Source: Cliona cf. orientalis
Taxonomy: Eukaryota; Porifera; Demospongiae; Clionaida; Clionaidae
Reading direction: 5' to 3'
Assembly: GCA_963930775.1 (NCBI GenBank)
Contig: OZ005689.1
Coordinates: forward strand, 34,457,235-34,521,234
Length of the DNA: 64,000 nt
Every line of letters begins with the position of its first letter. Positions within the stretch are counted from its first letter, which is position 1. Shown piece by piece: positions 42,191 to 53,329 of the stretch. The notes below the pieces were generated by a model. The model had not been told where the DNA came from. It saw only the letters and a list, made by a program, of their open reading frames with translations, and did not search any database. A program made the position numbers and the translations under genes.

Positions 42191-42855
42191 TGTGACCGGA
42201 TTTGGGAAAACCCTCCGTAGGGGATCCGCGCGCGATTTGCGCAATGCGCGTTTTTAGTAGCTCAGGTCCAAATTTGTCAAAGTCCAGATTTTGTCATATA
42301 CATGTCAAACAACCCTTCTAACTGTTGTCGTCTTCTACGGAGGCTAGTCGTGCTATACGAAGGCGAAATAAGCCTTCATTTGGACACACCTAGTCGGCAC
42401 AGCCACCGTACACAGAGCCCGTTGCTATGGGCGGTAATTAGAATTGTCTACCTAGATACAGCTAGATTCATCGATCTACTGTACATTCGCTCACCTTTTT
42501 AGCTTCTTGGGCATCTAAGAACAATCGGCTGTCGTTGTCAACAACAAATTTCAACTCTTGCTCGATCTTTACGTTCATTTCGAACGGCTCCACCCAGGTC
42601 CATTTAATTGATTTCCGGGTCACGTGTAGTATGCGGAAACGCCATACACGTGCATAGCAACGACTTTAGACCGTAATTTCCTGATTATTGGGCGTGTGGC
42701 GTGGTCGCAAACAAAGCGCTGTATCTCAACAATGAAGCGCGCAATCGGTCTAAGACTTGAACGCGGGTTAGCTCTATGGTAGAGCTTATCAACCATGCAT
42801 CAAACTCAATTTTCTGAAAAATCCCATACGGAGGGTTTTCCCAAATCCGGTCACA
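42191..42855. mobile_element. MITE family T, copy 3
   Basis: Ends TGTGACCGGATTTGGGAAAA and CCCAAATCCGGTCACA. Full-length, with the minus-strand ORF (KSIKWTWVEPFEMNVKIEQ) and the GTGAGC donor-like end preserved. A one-base difference upstream (TACACGTG versus TAGCGTG in copy 2) shifts the frame before the conserved part. Confidence 0.88.
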
Positions 42856-43139
42856 GTTGGTCACAACAGCATCGTCAGCCCAAAACACTGTCAACATATT
42901 TATTTAAGCATGTTTAAGAGGTCAAGGTTCACGTTTACGGACAAAAAATTAATACGAATTCCCAGCTTTACACAGTGCAGTGTGTACCAGTCCCTTTCTA
43001 TTCCTCAAAGGGGGAGGCTACGTAGCTACAACCGCACGTGTCATGCATTGCATTCTGCTGGGACACGTATCAACACTGGGACACGTATCAACACCGAGGC
43101 AGTTGCCCAAAAATGGGACTTTGTCAGACTCAAAAAGGT

Positions 43140-44239
43140 TTTTTAAAGTCAAATGAGAGCAAAGAAAGTCTTCCGTATGATATTCTTTAGAAAAGTGGAG
43201 TCACTAGGCTTCACCGACTTCTGATGCTTAGTATATCTTGTTTGTACGCATCGGATCGCATGGTAGTGACAATATCCAGTGAATTATACTAGAAAATACT
43301 CTGTAAACCTCGCGCATGTATACCAAGCCTTTTCTCCCCCTCCTCAAAGGTCCTGAGTATGAGATAGCCTCGTACCCAGACCCAACAGGGATTAATGGGT
43401 GGGGGCGTCCTGGGATTCACTAGTCTCACATGCCGGCCCCTCCTCTACACAGAGAGGGAGAGAGAGGGACTGGTGAATAAACCTACTTTCGTTTGTTCCT
43501 AGGTACGATATTGGAACTGCCAATGAGATTGCAGAACAGTATCATGTGACCAATTAATGTACGCGCAATTATAAATATAGACTACGTACACGCAATGGGA
43601 AACAGTTCATGTGAGCAATACATACCGCTGGGACAATCCGTGTTGCATCCAAACTGCGAAAAAAATGGCCGAACATCACACCTTTTTCAGATACTTTTGA
43701 CAATATCTACCAAACAGAAGTACTTGAAAGCGTGAAATTAGGCTATCCCTGTGGATATGGCCTGCCAAATGTCTGTACCAATGAAAAGTTCCTTCGTTCA
43801 GTATCGAAAGTGTTCTAGGTGCAACAATGAGGTGGCTTCAAAAGGGTGTTGTTTTTTGGTGTATTCAAGGTTAAAGTAGCTATTTCAGTGCAAAGGAACC
43901 ATACTTTGAGCTTCTGCTTTTGGTGACTACTGCCATGTGAGTTGAGATGGACATGGTTTTGTATAGCACAGGGTTTCATACAAGGGCGGGGAGGGGGAGG
44001 TGGGAAAGGGGGATACTCCCCCCCCCCCAAAAACGTTGTGACTACATAGTGTATAGTTACATGTATTGTTTTTGGCTATTGCTGCTTGCCTACAGTATCC
44101 TCCAGCTGAGCTGCAGCCCCTAACATGCAAGGCTTGGTAAAAAAATCACTTGTCACCACCCCCTTGAAATTTATAAGATTGTACCTACAGAGGGTGGGGC
44201 ACACTGTGACCTCCCCCCTTGAAAATTGCCCAAGTAATA
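43140..44239. other. No gene seen
   Basis: Includes G/C homopolymer-rich sequence (43980-44030). Region 43375-43490 has GTACCCAGACCC and GGGACTGGTGAATAA blocks like the termini of the element at 44358. Confidence 0.4.
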
Positions 44240-45525
44240 TATCGTACCCTCGCAAAAGAGGGCCCACCCCCCACTTTGGGCTCAAATTCCTGCTAAAATG
44301 TAGTATTTACTCGAATGTGCGCCCATGTGTAGCTGCCCTTGAAAACCCAGCTCAAATGTAGTCTGGGGATACCAGCCCCTTCGCGAGAGAGAGGAAGGGT
44401 CTGGTAACATCCCTACATGTATACGTTGTGGACCGCAACTCATGTGGGTGCTAACCAAATCACGGCGCACACGCCAATAATCATGGCACTTCAAGTGCTC
44501 GCGCAATTAATATTAATTTTCTTGACACAATGTGCCTCGTCCACAAGGAAAGCCACGATTCTAGACCTATAGTTTGTCCCCTGCAATAGCTCTCTCCATC
44601 GGCGAACATTAAATAGCTTCTGGACTAAATAGAACAAGTTGGTACTGACCGTCCTTCACTTTCACTCCTTCGTCCGAGCTCTCGTGAGTGAGTGATACAC
44701 CCTACAGCTAGCCCCCTTGTTGCGACCTGATCCTTTATCAGAGCAATCAAGGGAAAAAGAGCGATCTAGATCCTGGTGGAGATCTCTTTAACAATTTGTC
44801 AAAAGCACCAGGCAAGGCAGTGTAACAAAAGGCTCTTGCCGTAGCCTAACAGAAGCAGAAGCGATACAAATATATCGTGCCTTTGCAGGAAGGGTAGCAA
44901 AGCTAACTCCTGTTCTGGTTTATGGAGTCACAGCCAGGAGCTCCAAATGATCTCTTTCAACTGGAAATCCATGGCACAAAATTTTTGTTTGGAGAAATAT
45001 ACGCGTTACACGCTGTGAAATTAATGCGTTAAACCACACTGTGATCTGATTGGTCATGTCCACATTCCAGACATGAGCACAACACGGGTATAGGGATGTT
45101 ACCAGACCCTTACTCACTTGCGAAGGGCTGGTACCCCAGACTAGCTCAAATGGATGGTTTATGAGGACTGAACTTCGAATAATCTGTGTAAGCAACGTGC
45201 TAAACCTACAATGTAAGCCCAGCAGGCTTTATGCCACGTTTATAAATTCAATGATCGCACACAGCTAGCGATCGTAGCCATGCCCACTTGATACTGCAGC
45301 AGTCAACAACATACGGTGAAGTATTGCGGTCGCCCTTGCTATGGATTGGTAACCATGCTTGAATAAGGAAATCAATAGTTACTATTGAAACTATGATGCT
45401 AGTGTGGGTAACTTACATGTACTTGGGCGCTCTTTCGCATATAAACGCGATACTGATACCTCGAATATTGGCCCAATGTAAAGTGCACCGCCCATGGGTG
45501 GGCCCTCTTTCACGAGGGTACAGTA
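44240..45525. mobile_element. MITE family D, copy 1, split by a MULE-like insertion
   Basis: Ends TATCGTACCCTCGCAAAAGA and GAGGGTACAGTA, degenerate versions of the intact copy at 58319-58851. Subtracting 44358-45142 restores about 500 bp colinear (inverted) with that copy, including AATATTGGCCCAATGTAAAG and ATAAACGCGATACTGATACC. Confidence 0.85.
44358..45142. mobile_element. Element with long TIRs and 9-bp target duplication (MULE-like)
   Basis: 785 bp. Left terminus GTAGTCTGGGGATACCAGCC, right inverse GGGCTGGTACCCCAGACT; the inverted similarity extends about 50 bp (AGGGTCTGGTAACATCCCTA). Flanked on both sides by AGCTCAAAT (44349-44357 and 45143-45151). A 9-bp duplication with long inverted ends is characteristic of Mutator-like elements (family knowledge). 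No transposase frame. Confidence 0.82.
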
Positions 45526-45786
45526 CTTATGGAGTATGATAAGAAATAATATTAATTTTGTGTATGTGGTCTCAGAAGCCACCAGAAACAGTCTCAGAGG
45601 TCCTAAATTCTGGGGGAGCATACCCTAGTTTGGAGGTGCTGCCTGCAAGAATCCCCCCCCTTCCTACCCTACCTACAAAAAAATTGTCTATTAATCCCTG
45701 ACCATCCTCGGGTCTGGGACGCCATGTATACGTCTACCTTGTCTTGTCAAAATCTCAAAAGGCTTTACATGTTGTATTTACATAAT

Positions 45787-46182
45787 TACCGTATTTATTC
45801 GAATAGTAGCCGCGGCTACTATTAATTTCAGCCTTGCTGTAAGTGCGGCTACTAATCAAGGGCGGCTCTTATTCGAGGAAGGCTTTTATTTATTTTGGAG
45901 AAATACCTTTGCACCGATCCGGTGGTATCTTGTAGTGATAGACTAGTTTTTCAGGACTACTTTTCGAATAGTTGAGATATTATGATCGAAAAACAGCAGC
46001 AGAACCAAGCCAGGGACGTATTCTGTCATGCTTTTGCCTTGAGCTGATGATCGTTCATGGCGTGCGGACGTGGCCACACCCACTTAATTGTGTTCACGCA
46101 TGCGTGCGGCTACTATTTCTTTGGCGAAGCTCCAGGTGCGGCTACTATTCGGGATGCGGCTTCTATTCGAATAATTACGGTG
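45787..46182. mobile_element. MITE with TACCGTATTTATTCGAATAG ends
   Basis: Left end TACCGTATTTATTCGAATAG, right TTCTATTCGAATAATTACGG. Subterminal GCGGCTACTATT repeats occur on both sides (45810-45870 and 46100-46160). 396 bp, no ORF. Confidence 0.8.
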
Positions 46183-47084
46183 TTGCCAAATGGATGATGA
46201 ACCGGAAAGGAAAGGGTGCCCCCCCCCCTAGTAATAATACAAAGGGGTAACCAGGCTACCATTAGGTGTCAAATCATATTATGTCGTTTTTTGTCTTGGT
46301 GTTCATGACCCCATGTGTGATCCACCACTTCACTGATTTGTGTTGGCGGTTGTATACTTCACTATTCTTGGAGAACCTCAAGCTAAATCTATGACTATCT
46401 TTACCAGACAGATGAATGATCTTTACCAAAGCTACAAAAGCATGACGAGCATACATATGTACATTTAAAAGATGCTAGCTGCCAATCCCTGGTCCGCTAA
46501 TGCGCTCGGCAATAATATGGTCACAGTCTTTCTCTCTTCCTTTCCCTCCCTCCAGGAAGGTGTGTCACTGTATAGGGGATGGTAGTTTGTGTGAGTAACA
46601 TCAAGGCACTGGTGATTACGGTGGCATTTAAAATGTCTTGAGATACAGGCCATTGCTCTTCATAATGGAAGATTCTAACTCCCAACCAAGGTAATTGAAA
46701 TGGATAATATGCATGCTTACCTGTAACCATAACTAGTATTTTTGTTGTGAAGGGCTTGCTATACGCTAGTTCTAGGCTCGCTCCTTGTACTCTATAGTCT
46801 CCTTCCTTTCGGGTCTGAGGTCACTGAAGCACTTTCTTGGTCCACCTGATCATTCAAATACTCACATGACTGCTGAGCTTGCAGAACTAAGAATCAGTGC
46901 CCATGTCCCCAGATCCTTTCCCTCTTGAGGGTGGGGTCTGGGAAAGATAGACACTATTTAAGGCTTGGAGCTTTTCAGTCTTCTTGATCACGTAGAAACC
47001 AACTAAACAGTGTCTAATAACTTTAGATACAGTAATAGTGCACAAAAGGTTGACATACATACGTGTATAAACTGCTGCCTAACA

Positions 47085-47110
47085 ACCTAACCCTAACCTA
47101 ACCCTAACCA
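47085..47110. repeat. Interstitial telomere-like repeat
   Basis: AACCTAACCCTAACCTAACC plus one more CCTAACC unit: about four CCCTAA-type units, immediately upstream of a MITE T copy. Confidence 0.75.
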
Positions 47111-47155
47111 TAGGCAACAATTTTTTGAGTGTTATATGAAACTATAAGTATTATA

Positions 47156-47821
47156 CGTGACCGGATTTGGGAAAACCCTCCATAAGGGATCTGCGCACGA
47201 TTCGCGCAATGTGCGTTTTTAGTAGCTCAGGTTGAAATTTGTGTAAGTCCAGATTTTGTCATATACATGTCAAACAACCCTTCCTCTAACTGTTGCCGTC
47301 ATCTACGGAGGCTAGTCGATCTATACAAAGGCGAAATAAGCCTTCATTTTGACCCATCTAGTCAGCCCAGCTGCCGTACCCAGAGCCAGTTGCTATGGGC
47401 GCTAATTAGAATTCTCTACCTAGATACAGCTAGATTCATCGAACTACTGTACGTTCGCCTACCTTTTTAGCTTCTTGGGCATCTAAGAACAGTCGGCTGT
47501 CGTCAACAACAAAATTCAACTCTTGCTCGATCTTTACATTCATTTCGAACGGCTCCGCCCAGGTCCATTTAATTGATTTCCGGGTCGCACGTAGTATGCG
47601 GAAACGCCGTACGCGTGCATAGCAACGCCTTTAGACCAATATTTCTCGATTATTTGGGGTGTGCCGCCATCGCAAACAAAATGCTGTATCTCCACAACGA
47701 AGCACGCATTCGGCCTAAGACTTGAACGCGGGTTAGCTCCATGGTAAAGCTTATCAATCATGCATCAAATTCAATTTTCAGAAAAAATCTCATACAGAGG
47801 GTTTTCCCAAATCTGGTCACA
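47156..47821. mobile_element. MITE family T, copy 4
   Basis: Ends CGTGACCGGATTTGGGAAAA and CCCAAATCTGGTCACA. Full-length. The conserved minus-strand ORF is present with a 3-base in-frame deletion (GTCGTCAAC versus GTCGTTGTCAAC) also seen in copy 1. Confidence 0.88.
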
Positions 47822-48185
47822 TAGGAGATTTTTTAGTGTTGCATGTACATACCAAAGCTCTGTAGAGCACATACCCTGCACTCTCTGTAGCCACTGTAGT
47901 TTAGTATTGCATCACTCTGAGGCATAGCTGTTTAATGACTTGACAACCCTTTTCAACACTGAGCTTCAACATATGCGCAGTCACATCTGCATACTATTGT
48001 GCTAAAAGAGTGGGTATGTATGGGTATGTATGGTAGATAAACCACAGGCATGCTGAACAAAAAATGCACGATATGTAGTACTAGTAAGCCTTTTTGAACA
48101 ATTCGAAGCGCATACAAACCAGTTTTTCACAAAATTTAATATCTACTGATTGATTGTGTTTATAGCATGCACAGATGCTTAGAAC

Positions 48186-48275
48186 GATTTGTAGAGATAA
48201 CGTATCACACCCACTCTTACATCCCTATGCTTGCTTTTCATCTGATTTAGTATGTAAAGTATCGCTATATTTTGA
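48186..48275. repeat. Family G repeat, single arm
   Basis: GATAACGTATCACACCCACT and ATGTAAAGTATCGCT are shared with 34220-34325. Confidence 0.7.
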
Positions 48276-48296
48276 TACTGATCAATGGGTATAAAC

Positions 48297-48534
48297 AAGG
48301 GCTTATAGACCCCAAAGGGGGAAAGGAGAGGGCATGTACCTGGCACCTGGCAAACTTTAAATCCATAGGCTAAAAATAGTAAATCCACGTTATCAGTCCA
48401 TAGCACTAATGCAGTCCAGACAGCAGCTGTTACTATAATTAGTTACAAACCACTATCTGATTTGAACTTTGCTAGGTACACTATCATGTATGGCAGTTAC
48501 ATGCCCTCTCCCCCTTTGGGGTCTATAAGCCCTT
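48297..48534. mobile_element. MITE with AAGGGCTTATAGACCCCAAA ends
   Basis: Inverted arms at 48297-48337 and 48499-48534 match over about 36 bases (AAGGGCTTATAGACCCCAAA, then AGAGGGCATGT). 238 bp. Confidence 0.85.
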
Positions 48535-48581
48535 GGTATAAAGGTATTGGTTTTCCATTCTTGCACGTGCCCTTATATATA

Positions 48582-48700
48582 GCCCCGTTTACACGTACAA
48601 ATCCAGATTACTCTGAACCGGATTAGAATGCGGATTAGCGCTGTCCACACACGCGACCACAAAACCGAGTTGTGGCAAGGGCGTGTAAACGCATTAGTGG
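48582..48700. repeat. Family C / Harbinger terminus-like sequence
   Basis: GCCCCGTTTACACGTACAA resembles the start of MITE C at 63448 (GCCCCATTTACACACACAAG), and GGGCGTGTAAACGC at 48683 is a partial inverse. Its position 210 bp upstream of the PIF/Harbinger transposase suggests it is the left end of that element, making MITE C a Harbinger derivative (inference). Confidence 0.5.
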
Positions 48701-48909
48701 GTTAATATGTGGGTTACCCCTTGACCTAAGGTGCTCAATATTTGGAATAAGAAACAGAAGATGAGAAAGAAGAGAGACGGCGGTCATCAACGACACAAGA
48801 GAGGATTCGAAGGTAAGATCGAGTGTAAGGGCCATAGATCTGGGTTGTGAGCATGCGCATAAGTACCTAATACTATTACCAGTTGCACGGAACTTGAAGT
48901 AATATTAAC

Positions 48910-50171
48910 ATGATGGATAAGGTGCTGGTTGTGAGAGCGTTACTGATAGCACGGAGAAGTCGCGAAGCGATTAGACGGGAGAGACTGCGAAGGAGAGAAA
49001 GGAGAAGAGGATGGAAAGTTTTTATGCGGAGACAAGCTCAACAACGCTTGGTATTTGTACTCTTGTTGGCTGGTATATCATTCAGTGTTGGTGTTGGATC
49101 ATCTGCGAGGGCATTATGGGCCAAGGAGAGGAGTACACACTGGTGGGACCATGTAGTTAACTCGAGCTTCACCCCTCAAGATTGGCTAATGAATTTTCGA
49201 GTGTCTGAAGCCACCTTCGAATATCTGTGTGAGCAACTACGCTCATCTGTTACCAAGAGTGACACCATTATGAGGAAAGCCATACCAACAGAGAAGCGAA
49301 TAGGCCTGACATTATGGTGTTTGGCCACCGGTGCCGACTACCGGACGATTGGCCACCTTTTCGGTGTATCGAAGTCAACAGTGTGTTTGGTTACCAAGCA
49401 AGTATGTGGTTCTATTGTTGAATGTTTATTACCCAAGTATGTAAAGATGCCAAGTGGAACAGTACTAATCGAGGACATTGAAGGTTTTATGAATAATCAT
49501 GGATTCCCTCAGTGTGTTGGAGCAGTTGATGGCACGCACATTCCCATAATATCTCCACAGGACTGTCCCGCTGATTACTATAACAGGAAAGGATAGCATT
49601 CAATCATTCTCCAGGGAACCGTAGATCACGCAGGTCGATTTATTGATGTGTGTGTTGGATGGCCTGGACGAGTTCATGATGCGCGAGTTTTTGCAAACTC
49701 CAGCCTGTATCGAAGAGGACAAAATAATACGCTATTTCCCGATCAAAGAGAATTAATCGCTGGTCATGACGTTCCACTTGTTCTCCTTGGAGATCCGGCT
49801 TACCCACTGTTGCCATGGTTAATGAAGCTTTTCCAAACAATGGGCGACTTTCTCAGGAGCAGAAAACTTTTAACTACTCTCTTAGCAAAGCCCGAGTTGT
49901 TGTCGAACACAGTTATGGGAGATTGAAGGGAAGGTGGCGATGCTTGCTAAAGAGACTGGATGTTGACGTTGGTGATGCCCCTGAGTTAGTTGCTGCGTGC
50001 TGTGTGTTACACAATGTATGTGAGTTTCATGGAGACGCGTTTGATGATGAATGGCTAAATGGAGTAGAGTGTGAAGATTTTCGCACCTGTTCAACTAGTA
50101 CAAGTTCTGTTCAATCCTCTGATAGTGCAGTAGATATTCAAAACGCCTTCACGTCATATTTTAGTCACTAA
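48910..50171 (+). pseudogene. PIF/Harbinger transposase, two lesions
   Basis: About 420 codons starting ATG 48910 (second ATG 48913). Basic N-terminus (RRERLRRRERRRGWK), then WWDHVVNSSFTPQDW, a helix-turn-helix (DYRTIGHLFGVSKSTVCLVT), and the DDE nuclease of the PIF/Harbinger family: first Asp in GAVDGTHI, second in GRVHDARVF, Glu in VVVEHSYGRLKGRW. Damage: an in-frame TAG at 49594-49596, where the family usually has Tyr (KG-stop-HS), and a one-base frameshift near 49830. Everything else is well preserved, so inactivation is recent. The enzyme cuts and inserts its element at 3-bp TWA targets together with a Myb-like partner protein, whose gene follows in opposite orientation. Confidence 0.9.
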
Positions 50172-50325
50172 ACGCTGACAATGTACATTTAAAGCAGTGA
50201 TACAACATAAACAGCTGAAGTGATAAATATACTTACATGTATATGCACACGTGTACATATATGTACATGTGTGTACTTGACTATGTTATGTAAATAAATA
50301 ATGTTCAGTGTTCTTATTGGGTACT

Positions 50326-50609
50326 TTAGTAGTCGGTGGGATAATCAGTGTCCTCGTAGTTGAATAAGTAGTTGTGGTGACTCCTTTGAAACATGCTAGC
50401 CATCATTCCCATCAGTCTTATTTCATGTTGCTGGTCCTCTTGTCGTCTTTTCTCTTCCAACTCTACTTCCTTTTGCCATTGTTCGTCCTCGTACTGCTTA
50501 TATCTCTCTTCTACTTCAAGTTGATATGTCATAAAGGTGTCCACTGCTTTCTCTATTCCTTTTTCAGCTCTGGTCTTTTCAAGTTTCTTCCTTTTACTCG
50601 GTGGATGAG
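50326..50609 (-). CDS. Harbinger partner (Myb-like) protein, C-terminal exon
   Basis: Exon 50326-50609 with acceptor CACACACAG and stop codon. Product: basic start (PPSKRKKLEKTRAEKG), a long charged helix (YKQYEDEQWQKEVELEEKRR), then EIRLMGMMASMF and an aromatic tail ending TDYPTDY. This is the typical tail of the second gene of PIF/Harbinger elements, encoded opposite to the transposase; its N-terminal Myb/SANT domain would help bring the transposase to DNA. The N-terminal exon is not seen: upstream sequence passes into G-rich repeat and then the pogo remnant, so the element is truncated on the right. Confidence 0.7.
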
Positions 50610-50729
50610 CTGTGTGTGTGTGAGTGAGAAAGGAGGGGGATGGGGGGGGGGACGGAGAGAGAAATAGAGACAGAATTTGGGGATAATAGGAAGCAGGTGG
50701 TCACGAACAGTCTCCAGCTATCTGTTGAT

Positions 50730-51770
50730 CATGTCGATTCGGCAGTAATTCAAGCCAATTAACCAACTTCCCGATCCTAAAGGGCCACCATCAAACGGCA
50801 TTTCTTCTTCAGCAATAGCATTGGCCAACCGGGAAGTGCCAGAAGCAGCTGCGATCGCAAAGAAATCGAAGAAGCGTGGTTCCTACACGAAGTGAGTACC
50901 AATGAATTATTAAATTTTTTATTAGCATGCCTAAACACCCCTGATATAAAGGAAACAGGAAAACTTGTAGCTACGTGTAATCTAATTTCTCGGGTTGAAA
51001 AGTGTTACAGAGGCGTGGCCAAATCTATCGGCACATGATGCTATAATTATTTTTGTTCCCTTTTTGCCCCAGGTACACTTCTGAAATGAGGGCAGAGATA
51101 GGCAGATATGCTAGTATTAACGGTGTACCTGCTACTAGTGCCACACTGGCACATTACCCATTCTCCTCGACATTGGTCAACTGAGGAGACAATGATCCAA
51201 TACATTGACGAGATCATCCTGCCGTATGTTAAGAGACAAAGGGACGCTTTTGATGATACTCTACTGCGGGGTTGGTCATCATGGATAACATCAAAGGCCA
51301 GATAACTGACTCCGTCAACAGCTTACTCGAGGCCAACAACATGCAAGTTGCTTTACTACCTGCCAATGCCACTTACTTACTCCAGCCAATGGATATTGCC
51401 GTGAAAAAACCAGCCAAAGACTTATTGAAACGCAGATTCGAACAATGGTATTCAGATGAGGTCACCAAGTAGCTAGGAGTCGAGGATATAGAATCCGTAG
51501 AGATGCAGCCGGTGACATGTGTTCTGCTGCAATGAAGGTGTTGACGGCAAAGTGGCTGGTAGAAATGGGGGAGTACCTTTCATAGAATCCACAAATTGTG
51601 GTCAATGGATTTAGGCATGCTGGCATCTCAGCTGCTCTGGACCTGGACGACAGCTATGAATCGGATCACGAAGAGGGAGAAGAGGTGCAAGAAGCAGATG
51701 TTCTCTCGGACGAAGAGTGTGACGCAGATAAGACTGTGATCATCTCGAGTGACGGAGACTCGCATTAAGG
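50730..51770 (+). pseudogene. pogo/Tigger-like transposase remnant
   Basis: Pieces of a DDE_1-type transposase: ANREVPEAAAIAKKSKKRGS near 50830, then TSEMRAEIGRYASINGVPA (51070-51130), then HWSTEETMIQYIDEIILPYV in a second frame. The best part is 51277-51470: VIMDNIKGQITDSVNSLL with a catalytic-type Asp, then VALLPANATYLLQPMDIAVK. A large central portion including the first catalytic Asp is gone, and several stops and shifts follow. The tail is acidic, as in many jerky/Tigger proteins (DEEC, then SDGDSH near 51765). Confidence 0.75.
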
Positions 51771-51959
51771 ATGTATTATCCTTCTAGATCTACTGCATGC
51801 AAACTTCAGGATTTACTTAAATGTCAGATATTATTGCTACTAAAATTTAATGTCTACAGTCTACTGTATATCTTCTCACATTCTCAATGATATAATATAA
51901 TAGGATCAACCATGGAAATTATTAATGGTGACATAAGTACTAACATTGTACACATCTAG

Positions 51960-52303
51960 CTACAGTTTCAGACATCTTTTTAGCTTGTCCATCTCCTTAG
52001 CTTTGCCTTTAAGTAACAGCTTGCACGGTATCTCTAACCCTCCTTGTGGTAAGTCAGCAGAATATCTTCTACCTCCACTCATAATACACGAAATAGTACC
52101 CCCTCTTAAAAACAGCGAGCAAATTTTTCTCGGCAGATGCCCAATAATGACTCCACCCTTTACAACAGCCACAGCATATCTGTCGGATGTATTGGTAGGC
52201 TCTCTCTCACAGGCCAGTTCTTCCCCCACCGCCGCTACCATGTAGCCTGGTAAACGTGGTAGCCTCTCACACAGCAGGGCACCTCTCTCTTGCCACCGTC
52301 CAT
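51960..52303 (-). pseudogene. HIRAN-like domain ORF, one frameshift
   Basis: ATG at 52301-52303 opens MDGGKREVPCCVRGYHVYQA, then the frame breaks near 52245 (one G apparently missing in ATGG|TAGC) and continues in another frame as AAVGEELACEREPTNTSDRY, AVAVVKGGVIIGHLPRKI, GGTISCIMSGGRRY, GLEIPCKLLLKGK to a stop at 51960. The REP-x-N-x-x-D-x-x-AVAV-x(5)-IGHLPR pattern fits the HIRAN domain, a DNA-end-binding module found in repair helicases and as single-domain proteins. About 115 residues, compact, no other domain. The single lesion could be a sequencing error; otherwise a young pseudogene. Confidence 0.6.
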
Positions 52304-52457
52304 CTTCGCTACAGGGTACGCACGCGACACCCAAGCACTATCGCGCGTGAAAGTAGCTCGCACCTGTGCACTAGTGAAATTCTTTCATTGTTAAAATTTT
52401 TTTGTCTAAATAAAAGTTGACGAAAATTTTGTTACACAAAAATTTCTAACGTGAAAT

Positions 52458-52869
52458 ATGTGATAGGATGTGAGAAAAGGGACCTTATCGCGCAAAATGC
52501 GATTTTTTACCGTTTTCAAACTTTCACCATTCCAAGGTCTCAAGCTTCCCACTTGGTTTGTAGGTATTTTGGGCCTTCTACTTTACAGATCCAACGTTAT
52601 AAGCCTGGGCAAGCCTCCTGTCCCGAGCGGTGAGCTGCCAAAATGAGGCATAAAACGGCGATTTTCAAATGCGATCGACGCGTGCGCTCGCCCCACCCAC
52701 ACCGGAAGCGGGTGGGGCTCGCAATCCGTAGCGAGTGTAGCAGGATGATGGAAGAATATACATGCCAAGTTTGAAGTTCATAGCTGCTGTGGTTCCAGAG
52801 TTATAAACGTTTGAATATGCAAATTTGGAAAATGCGCGATAAGGTCCCTTTTCTCATATCCTACCACAT
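52458..52869. mobile_element. TIR element with TGAGAAAAGGGACCTTATCG ends
   Basis: Left ATGTGATAGGAT followed by TGAGAAAAGGGACCTTATCG; right inverse at 52837-52869. A third copy of the terminus (GGTCCCTTTTCTCATAGC) at 53190-53222 suggests a second, partial element directly to the right. No ORF. Confidence 0.75.
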
Positions 52870-53329
52870 TTGCAAATGAAAATAACGCAAATTATGGTAT
52901 TATTTTTCACTTCTCTGTTATTAGAAAATTTAGATTCTTGGCTTCATATATGTTCATAGAGTTGCAACATGTAAACTATAGTTTGGGCATTATTATATAC
53001 TTGGGCACATATAAAATAATGTAAAAATGCGCATTTTCCGAAAAACGAATATACCTACCCGAGTGCATAAAAATGGTCATAACTCAGTTTATGATCAATA
53101 TTTTTTCATGAAACTTGCACCATTGGATTCAGCACACAGAGCTATCAATTCATGCCAAAAACTCAATTTTTATAAAAATTTAATATCCCGAGTGGTCCCT
53201 TTTCTCATAGCAGGTCACATATACTCCATTGATTACCTGACTACCTCATATTTTTAACCCTATTATGCTGGCATAACAAAACCACCTATTATAATATGCC
53301 CAAAGCAATACCAGCATAATATTGTGATT

